A stretch of DNA of 64,000 nt, from contig OZ022245.1 of assembly GCA_963978895.1 (NCBI GenBank), positions 26,419,730 to 26,483,729 of the forward strand, given 5' to 3'. Position numbers and translations under genes: made by a program. Below are positions 52,989-64,000 of the stretch, piece after piece. The DNA comes from Erpobdella octoculata. Its lineage: Eukaryota; Annelida; Clitellata; Hirudinida; Erpobdellidae. Below the pieces are notes generated by a model, which searched no databases, was not told the origin of the DNA, and saw only the letters and a list, made by a program, of their open reading frames with translations. Each line of letters opens with the position of its first letter. The first letter of the stretch is position 1.

Positions 52989-54684
52989 GGAGAAAGAGAA
53001 GGGGATGATACGGGAAAGAAAAAGTAGAGCGGTGCAGTGACCGCGTAAAGGGAATCGGTTCTGGATCTGCAAGTTCCTTTCTGATCAATGTAACGGGCAC
53101 TGGAATTCCTTTCCGAAGTCATTGAACCCCGCACGCGGCTGTCTTAAATCAGAGAAACACAATCGTCCGGGCATGTGATGAATAGCGTATGGGATGTAAC
53201 TAAGCTTCACGCACTATTTCTGTCGTCTGTTGTGCCCGGTAGTAAGTAGTAGTACATACAGTGAGTTTATGCCGACGCATTTCGATTTGTAATTGAATTA
53301 CGTGCACATTACATTTACACTGCAGACAGTTGTTATCGTTCTGCGCCGAGGTGTAATTGTAATCGTGCTTATTATTCTTCTTCTTCTTCTGCTGTTCTGT
53401 ATATTACAGGGTTGTGTGAAATGTAACCGAAGATTACATACGGTCGTTTAATAGAAGAAATGCACAATGCAACGAAGCGCTATGGCGCATTACATGGTCT
53501 TGAAGTGTAGCTACAAATCACATCAAGTTGGGGGTGCCACGAAAGAAATGTGTGATATTCAGTATACGTTGCTACTTTGTATTTGACTATTTGTGTACAG
53601 TGCACACAAACCCATATTTCTGCATTATAGCTCAACAAAAACACTTGACATTACTCTCAACCATTTTATATGTAGAGTAGAGAGTGGCAGTGTACAAACT
53701 TATCGCTACGATTTATCGCCCATTTTTTGCCGTTTAAATGTACGCGTTCGGAATTTAGATTAGACATCAGCTGTGTATTTTTATTTAATTTTTGTTACTA
53801 TAACTTGAAAAGTATTTTTGATATATGGCGTTAACTACTTTTTTTTGTAGCAACACAAGATTTCATTGCAAGTACTTTTAAACAGAGATGCGACAGTCGT
53901 TTTTAGATTGTTTTGTAACAGTTCATTTCTCAGGTCACGTTGAATATTCATCAAACTTTTAAGCTATTTTTCTCTTTTTTAGTAATAAACGTTTATTTTT
54001 ATTTATGAAAATATTTCTCTAATAAAAAATAAAATTTTCAAACATTTTCGCAGCAGACGAATTATCTTCGACTGAACGTGCAGGCTTCTCCGGTTTTTAA
54101 AGATCTAAATGAACTGAAAAGAAAAAAAAAGAGAGAGAAAATGAAGTAGGTCGACGGAAGTGAAATTTCTTCCTGTTGTCCATGCGCATCGACCCGATTA
54201 TAAACCGGGTCACGTAGCTCCGCAGAAAAGCAGATTAGGGATGTGCTAGTACATTTGTACATTTTCAACTTTTCTTATCGATCGTCGGCCGCGCATTTCC
54301 CGCTTAAAATGGCGTCTGCCGAATTCATAAATCGGTGCATGTTTTATTGAAATAAATTCGTCCGATTTTCAGTGTTAGAGAAGGAGTGTGGAGGGGAGGG
54401 GCATCGTGTCACACAACTGTAACCTGATTCGATAAAACATTTTGTCTCTAATCTCTCTTAAAATGCTGCTAACATTTTGTTTTTAAGTTTGAAAAAGCTC
54501 AGACCGAATCGGCAAATTGTCAGAAGTAAATTTTTTTTCCGATTTTAAACGTCGTCATCACTATCGCCATCATCATCATTTCCAGCGTCACGTCATTGCG
54601 TCATCATTTCCACTGTAACTGTAATCCGTCATTCGACATTGTCACTATGACGACCAGCGCAAACAGAAAATTTCATTCACACAT

Positions 54685-55012
54685 CCATGAACTATATATA
54701 TATGCATCGCACGCACAAACCAAACTTTCCCATTAGCAACGGCGGCGAAAGTAAACCCCCCCCCGCTTTCACAAATGCAAATCAACGGGTGGAACTAATA
54801 TCAGCACGGCCGTGTTGCAATTTTCTAAAAGTTAATCTAAACCCGCGTTGCTATGGGAGACCCCCCCCCCCGCCCCGCCCCGCGGCTGCTGCGGCGGCTC
54901 TCTTATTCTTTCCGGCGACGAGCCTATACGCTTTAGAGTACCGTGTTTTGTCTACCATAAAAAATATACACCTGATTACTATTCATGGAGACTGTTATAA
55001 CTTTTATTATCA
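54685..55012. other. GC-richer segment preceding the long CAT array
   Basis: Contains C runs at about 54757-54765 and 54860-54870, the latter leading into CCGCCCCGCCCCGCGG. No gene recognised; the frame through it continues into the repeat. Confidence 0.4.
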
Positions 55013-55646
<634 letters not shown>

Positions 55647-55784
55647 GGGCGTCAGTGACGTCATCGCCGGGGTCTCGTCTCAAATGGGAGCACTCTAGCG
55701 GGTGGAGATCGAAGCAAGAGATGTAATTGAATCTTTTAATCTCTTCAGACGTAATGGTCGCCTGCGTCTATGATACTTCTCCTT

Positions 55785-55950
55785 TGATGATGATGATAAT
55801 GGTGATGCTGGATGGTGATGCTGGTGGTGATGATGATGATGATAATGGTGATGCTGGATGGTGATGCTGGTGGTGATGATGGTGATGATGGTGATGCTGG
55901 ATGGTGATGCTGGTGGTGATGATGATGATGATGACCACTGGTGGTGGTGA
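55785..55950. repeat. GATGGTGATGCTG minisatellite
   Basis: Higher-order copies of GATGATGATAATGGTGATGC followed by TGGATGGTGATGCTGGTG recur three to four times with expansions of GAT. Confidence 0.9.
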
Positions 55951-57600
<1,650 letters not shown>

Positions 57601-58045
57601 TTAGCGCGCTTCCTCGTGGAATATATACTCCCTGCGCAATGATACCTGGCAGGATACACTTTGACAAACTCGATTTAAAATTAAACGTATTATTTTTTGT
57701 CTTTGGTGGCAATTCTAAATTTGAATGTCAAATTATAATTATGTTTTGCAAGAATATGTAAACTTATTATGTGAATATTATATGAATTGCTTTCTCATCT
57801 CCGAGCAAAAAAAATTACTTTTAAATACTTAAGTTATCTTTTCTCTATTTAGAGTCTTTTTCTCCATCTCGGAAGTGATCTCACGCGATCACTCCATGAT
57901 GGGGCGTCTAATTAAAAGAGCAGTTTCGCTTTCTCGATTGGAAAGCGAAAGCAGAAAAATTTTTTTTAACGGGATAGATGAGTTATCTAAAATAATTAAA
58001 ATTAACGTTATTATACTGTATTATTTAAACACGAATATCCATTTG

Positions 58046-58250
58046 TTTTTATATCTCCTAGCGTGTTTTTTTAAAATGTTATGCCGTGAAGTTAGTCGCT
58101 GTATTTGGTTTTTATATCTCCTAGCGTGTTTTTTTAAAATGTTATGCCGTGAAGTTAGTCGCTGTATTTGGTTGCTTCTGTGGTGGCGCCAGTTGTTTCA
58201 GTCGCTGTGTTTTGTTGCTTCTGTGGTGGCGCCAGTTGTTTCAGTAGTTG
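58046..58250. repeat. 63-bp direct duplication followed by a 42-bp one
   Basis: TTTATATCTCCTAGCGTGTT and the next ~43 bases at 58048 recur exactly at 58111. Immediately after, TTGCTTCTGTGGTGGCGCCA plus GTTGTTTCAG occurs at 58172 and again at 58214. Confidence 0.9.
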
Positions 58251-58274
58251 TTTTTATGAATTCTGTGCTGTATA

Positions 58275-58395
58275 ACATGTGTTGTGTGTAAAATGTGTTG
58301 TTTATAAAATGTGTTGTGTATGAAATGTGTTGTGTATGAAATGTGTTCTGTAGGTATGAAATGTGTTCTGTAGGTATGAAATGTGTTGCTGTGTA
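58275..58395. repeat. AAATGTGTTGTGTATGA short tandem repeat
   Basis: Six or more imperfect units of ATGTGTTGTGTATGAA, with a GTAGGT variant in two of them. Confidence 0.85.
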
Positions 58396-58467
58396 TAAAA
58401 TTTTCGAAGTGACAAACTGACACGAACAAAACGGGATTTGTCACCGAGACTGTGAAACAACGATAAC

Positions 58468-58600
58468 GACGACGATGATGATGATGATATGATGCTGGAG
58501 ATGATGGCGGTGGTGATGATGATGGTGATGATGGCGGTAGTAATGATGATGGTGGTGGTGATGGTGATGATGGTGGCTATGATGATGATGGTGGTAAGAT
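58468..58600. repeat. GATGATGGTGGT trinucleotide-type repeat
   Basis: Interrupted GAT and GGT units with GCG and TAG interruptions. Confidence 0.85.
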
Positions 58601-59280
58601 CTTGCAGTGATGGTCAGATCATCGACCACAAAATTGAATAGAAAGCCGACATCGTTGCTTGCGTATGTCGCGTTGCGTACATCTCCATTATATCAGCCCG
58701 CCCCTGCTTCTCTCGCTCACTCACTCTTCCTGCGCTGCACTCCCGTGCATTCCTGTGCTGCACTCCCATGCATTTTCCACGCATAACGGACACAGGAAGC
58801 AATTGAGTGTGATCGATTCAGCGCTGCACCGGGCCAGAGTGGAGAGGAAGGGAAAGGAGGGAAAGGAGGGAAAGGAGATGGTCTGGGGAGAGGAAAAAAG
58901 GGCTGGTAAGTGGAGAAATAAGAAGGGCAGGATGGACGGAAGAAGATATAATTAGAAAATAAATTTAAATAATTAGCAGATATTCAAAAATTAAGTATAA
59001 AATATGTTTTTCTTTAAAACTTAATGATTTTCTTCTTAATCTTCTTTTTTCTTTTTTTTTCTTTTTCTTCTTTTTTTCCTTCTTTTTCTTCTTCTTCTTT
59101 TTTTCTCCTTCTTCTTCCTGCTTCCTCCTCCCAGGAAATTGAGACAGTCAACTGAGAAATAATCTATTATCGGCCACTGAGAAGCGAGACTTTGTTTGTC
59201 CACTGCGTTGGATCGCGTTAACAAGCAAACAGGAATATAAACTGCTGGAAGTTCAACAGTTTTTATTAGTTTCCAGTACT

Positions 59281-59345
59281 TCTCACATACTTTCCAGTAC
59301 TTTCCAGTACTTTCCAGTGCTTTCAAGTGCTTTCCAGTTGGTTCC
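59281..59345. repeat. 10-bp repeat TACTTTCCAG
   Basis: Six imperfect units, starting after CTTCTCACA and drifting to TGCTTTCAAG and TGGTTCCAG. Confidence 0.9.
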
Positions 59346-59644
59346 AGTAGAGCTCTTGAGTTTTGTTGGCGTTTTGAATCGACAGATCTTTTACACTGGA
59401 TTGGAAAGTTTTTGTGTCTCCATAGCAACTCGAGTTCACTGGGTTTTTTTTATGTGATGGAACTAATGCTCGCTATAATCGTGCGTATTAATAGAATAAT
59501 ATAATTTGGTGTTCCATAAGGAATTATATCTTTCTGAATGTCTGAGTCTCTATACTCTTTATGTGTCTGTCTATCTGTCTTCCTGACTGCATCTCTATTT
59601 GTCCGTCCACGTCCAACTGTCTATGTCTCTATATGTCTGCCTGC

Positions 59645-59890
<246 letters not shown>

Positions 59891-60419
59891 AACAACAACA
59901 GATCAACAATAATAAAACCTCAATATTATTATTGTTACCACGATAATGGATACTTTCCGAGGTTATTTCCACGGCTACCGCTGAGGAAATTCGCTATAAA
60001 ACTGCCTGGTGAGGGGGGTGGGGTGGGGGGTATGAAAAATATCTTGGATGTGGGATCGTGCGGATGAGAAAGAAACACGAGCGAGCGCCGGTGCAGTTCG
60101 CTTCCGTTTCCCCGTGTCACCAAAGACAGTCGAAAATTATATTTAAGAAAAAACGAAGAAAGAAAGATTTATGCAGCAGATTTTTCTTTAAAAGTCGTTC
60201 AACTTTAGAAACGTCTTCTTCGGGGCTCTGTGAATTTGAATTCGAAAACTAAAAAATTTTTTGTTGCTGAAGCTAATTTACTGTTTACTGCACACACACA
60301 CACACACACACACTAGGATGTACACGCGCACACAGACGGTGTACGCACGGACATGTGTACATACACCAGCTCGCCCAATCGGACGAGACGTAGCAAGGAA
60401 TTAATTATTATCTCCTTTT

Positions 60420-60680
60420 TCAGATGACGTCGTTGCAAGCGACTCAATAAATATCCTCGCAAAACGCAGCAGCCGCTCTCGAATCGGCTGCCTCAGCTGC
60501 CATTACCACCGTCGCCGTAGCGTCTACTTCAAACGCCGCCGCCACTACTGAGCGTTCCGTCGGTGTCGTTACCAACTCTAAACTCTAGCCGCGCTGGAAG
60601 CTATGACAACGTTCCAGTCGCTCGTTGATTGGTGGCTGGCGTCTTGCACGCAAAATGGCGATCAGTTCCTGAAGTGACAC
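60420..60680. promoter_or_regulatory. CpG-richer, promoter-like segment
   Basis: A GC- and CpG-rich island in AT-rich surroundings carrying a CRE-like TGACGTC (60424), GATTGGTGG (CCAAT-type on the minus strand, about 60628) and AAAATGGCGA (about 60653). No exon of a recognised gene follows in the window. It could be a promoter or 5' UTR for a gene beyond the repeats. Confidence 0.35.
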
Positions 60681-61125
60681 ATTCGCCATTCCTGGAAAAA
60701 GACCCCGCCATCATCATTATCATCTCTCCTTAATCATCATCTATCATCATCATAACCGCTTCCATCGCCATTCATCATTTATCATCATCATGGTCGATTC
60801 CATCGGCACCATTGTCCTGGCTCATCATTGCCATCATAATCATCATCTTTTTCCGATTCGTTCTTCCATATGTCTCCCTAGGAAACTGTGCGGGTTTCGG
60901 TGCATGGTTGAGTAATGGTGGTTCAACTCACTACACAGCATCTCTGCCTAGCTTGTTTCCAAGAAAGGAGATGTCGGGTTGACAGGATGCTGCTAGTGGT
61001 GGTGGAGGCTGCCAGAACTGCCCGCCTGCCAAACTGACTTTCAAGGTACCTGCACGCCATAAGCTTTTTTTGCAGACAATTTGACAAATATATTTTAATG
61101 CTGCTCTATAGAATAATAATATAAC

Positions 61126-61513
61126 ATGATACGATGCGATGCGATGCGATACGGTGCGATGCGATGCGACGCGACGCGACACAACACAACACAACACAAC
61201 ACAACACAACACAACACAACACAACACAACACAACACAACACAACACAACACAACACAACACAACACAACACAACACAACACAACACAACACAACACAAC
61301 ACAACACAACACAACACAACACAACACAACACAACACAACACAACACAACACAACACAACACAACACATCACAACACAACACAACACAACACAACCCAAC
61401 CCAACACAACACAACACAACACAACACAACACAACACAACACAACACAACACAACACAACACAACACAACACAACACAACAAAACACAACACAACACAAC
61501 ACAGCACAATACA
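61126..61513. repeat. Pentanucleotide array with a sequence gradient
   Basis: In constant 5-base register the units change from GATAC/GATGC through GACGC and GACAC to a ~330-bp run of AACAC, with a few AACCC, ATCAC and AAAAC variants. Thr-Gln-His-Asn and Cys-Val-Leu frames are artefacts. Confidence 0.97.
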
Positions 61514-61931
61514 ATATAACTTATGGATTCTTTTATATTATGAAAAAATTAATAATCGTTTTTTGCCATGCCCCTCATTTTGCCGTAATAAGTCATCACG
61601 TTACAATTGTTCCGCGTTTTTTCCAGCTGAAATTACGCGGATAGCAAGCGATCGGCCTCTTCGTTATTGAGACCTCTTCCACCATACTGGTTACGTTCCA
61701 GCAAGAGCCGGCTAAGCTCCGGCCTCGATGACGTGCCTCTCGCCTGTCTGTGTACGATCGGTCTTTCCTCCCTGAAGAAAGAGAGTCGCTCGGCAGTACG
61801 CACGGATGCCCAGGTTTCCCGGAGAAGAAAAGGCTACCAATGGAGAGGCAACGCGCGCGTGTCTCAGTCATGAAAAGCGCTGGGGCCGTTCAACAGTGCT
61901 TCCGCAACGCTGAGTCGAGATGCCTGTGCCG
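61514..61931. other. GC-richer segment between two arrays
   Basis: 61640-61920 is GC-richer and open in several frames on both strands, but none shows recognisable motifs or clear codon bias. It could be a 5' UTR or a diverged exon. Confidence 0.3.
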
Positions 61932-62322
<391 letters not shown>

Positions 62323-63736
62323 GAAATATGGAAATTATTTTTGAGTTTTTTTCAAAGTTTTTTTTTTTTAAATCAAATTATTTTTAAAACCGCTTGCGTA
62401 TTTCCCTTCCTAATTGGAATCATTTCTCTCTCCACGTGAAATAATTTATTTTTTAATTACCTCTGAGCATTTTCACTTGAGGGAAAAAAGCGGCTAATGT
62501 TCAGTGAAATCAAGGAAGAAAATTAGGTATCATGAAATACTTTCATTGATTTATTATTGCAACATAAAAGCTGTTAGCTATAAATTGGATACGTCCAGGC
62601 ACTTTCAAATCTGCTCTGATGATTCTGTAACGAAATTTCCCGCGGTTTAATTCTCTGAAAATTTCGATGGCCTGGGCGCCCTATTTTGACCCGCCCAGCC
62701 CAGAGCATCCCTTGTGCCTTGACCTCTGAACTCGTTCAGATTCGTCTTGACAGACGTGCGCTTCCGTTTAAAAATGAAGTTTTAGTTGAAAAAAAATATG
62801 GAAGAAAAATAGAGGAAAAATGGAAACATTTGTTGGAAAATATCGGCCGTGACACTGATTGAAGTGCAATATCGCTCAACTCTCATAGATCACGTGGTTC
62901 GTGAAAGATCAAAAAGGGAACGTGATACGATCAAGCGTATAAATTGGCCATCACGTGACCCTGTTGAGTTGACGGGGGCGGGGGTGGTTGTGGAAGAAAA
63001 TGAAAGATGGAAAAAGTGAAGAAGAAGAAAAAGGAAAGAAAAAAAATATGGAGACAGAAAAACGAAGAGAAAGAAAAATAGAAAAAGAGGGAGGAGAGAA
63101 ACGAGAGCAAGAGAGAGAAAGAAAGAGAGAGAGAGAGAGAGTGGAGTAAGAGAGAGACCTAACATCCGGGCATCGGCAAAGAGAGAAACGGAGAAAATAA
63201 ATTTATGGCCGAAGAGCTAACGAGTTTCTCCTTGATTGAAGAAAATCAATGTTTAATCATTGCGATGACACTGGCCGCATACTCAACTCAAGGCGATCCC
63301 AATTACCATCGCTGTGCTACTACTGGAGTTGATCAAGATTTACGTTAAACAAAACCCAGCTCATCCCACTCCTAGATGTACACCAATTTACCCGCGGGTC
63401 GGATAGGGCACGGGTATAACAAAAATTGACCGTTCGGGTCGGGTACGTAATTTGTCTCACCCGCGCAGCCCTAGTACACACCGTACCTTATCGTTAACAA
63501 TGTTACAAGGCTACATTGGGAGAAAAGAAAAAAAACATACACATACTAATAAAAATTAATGTTATTTATGTTATTCAAAAAAATAATACTAATAAAAACG
63601 ATACTGCCTAGAATAACGACTAAAATGATGATTGACGAAATTTCGGTTTCTCTGGCTTGAGGATAGAAATGTGATTTCCTTGTTTTGCCAGAATTGCAGG
63701 CGAACGGCCTGCCACTGAGGCGTTGATTGAGCAACT

Positions 63737-63797
<61 letters not shown>

Positions 63798-64000
63798 TGA
63801 GGAATCTTGAAGAGGATGAAGCTGGCGTCCACAGTGATTTATTGGGCGGACTTACTGGCATGATATTGCAAAGGAGGCGGTGAGTAGAAAGAAAGAGAAA
63901 AAAGACAGAAAAGAAAGAGAGCGAGATAGAGAAAGAAAGGGAGAGAGAGAGAGAGAGAGAAAGACGGATATATGTATAGGAACAATAGGAAGATATAATA
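62323..64000. other. Right-end intergenic region
   Basis: AT-rich with purine-rich tracts at 62985-63190 and 63737-64000, and a GGGTCGGG-bearing block at 63385-63475. No gene recognised. Confidence 0.5.
63737..63799. repeat. GA dinucleotide array
   Basis: (GA)n with a few A insertions. Confidence 0.93.

Larger units (their letters stand above)
50938..54684. other. Intergenic region, upstream of the secreted LRR gene
   Basis: The first few hundred bases should contain the LRR-gene promoter. The remainder holds simple repeats and no convincing exon; the Ser/Leu frames at 52518-53134 come from the GA and GAT arrays. Confidence 0.5.

Noticed and set aside
52518..53134. Ser/Leu-rich frames of 133-191 residues on the minus strand
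   Set aside because: They are created by the GA and GAT/GAC arrays.
58241..58444. His/Thr frame with HFIPTEHISY-type repeats
   Set aside because: Arises from the ATGTGTTGTGTATGAA short tandem repeat.
60931..61670. Five overlapping frames of Thr-Gln-His-Asn or Cys-Val-Leu repeats
   Set aside because: Produced by the AACAC pentanucleotide array, whose 15-base codon cycle has no stops.
61596..61873. Plus and minus frames of 68-91 residues in a GC-richer segment
   Set aside because: Both strands are open but neither shows motifs or clear codon bias; left as unassigned.

Overview
The window is nuclear DNA from an invertebrate animal. Genes are split by many short, AT-rich GT-AG introns, tRNA genes are dispersed, intergenic DNA is AT-rich and loaded with microsatellites, and several mobile-element remnants are present. 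Three tandem universal stress protein (USP) genes, together with FoxN3, elongin B and SLC22 homologues, suggest a spiralian such as an annelid or mollusc; a leech-like genome is a guess from the overall character, not something the sequence proves.

Layout, left to right. 1-4.7 kb: no convincing gene, several microsatellites and minisatellites. 4.8-8.5 kb (+): a six-exon forkhead gene of the FoxN2/N3 class, with a 20-bp intronic minisatellite full of octamer motifs. 8.5-12.3 kb: mostly non-coding, with a long TA array and one coding-like but unassigned segment. 12.3-15.9 kb (-): a six-exon leucine-rich-repeat gene with an LRRC28/LRRC58-like Cys-rich tail. 16.2-26.7 kb (+): three tandem USP genes (A, B, C) sharing three intron positions and phases. 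The first shared intron of USP-B contains an intact single-exon TFIIH p34 (GTF2H3) gene, a tRNA-Arg and a tRNA pseudogene. 27.5-28.8 kb: tRNA-Arg genes (three identical TCG copies in the window and one TCT variant) with truncated relatives. 30.0-31.6 kb: a non-autonomous mobile element carrying six copies of a ~157-bp satellite. 31.6-37.6 kb (+): a 13-exon SLC22-type transporter. 38.8-40.0 kb (-): elongin B, convergent with the transporter.

From 40 to 64 kb the DNA is gene-poor. It holds one clear gene, a single-exon secreted LRR protein at 49.5-50.9 kb (-), one well-preserved Tc1/mariner-type MITE, and an unusual density of tri-, tetra- and pentanucleotide arrays. Long reading frames there encoding His, Asp, Met, Ile or Asn runs are repeat artefacts.

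The genes are not one pathway: they include a transcription factor, a core TFIIH subunit, an elongin/E3-ligase subunit, stress proteins and a solute carrier. All exon joins were derived by hand from splice consensus, phase continuity and family resemblance; no alignment or expression data were available.
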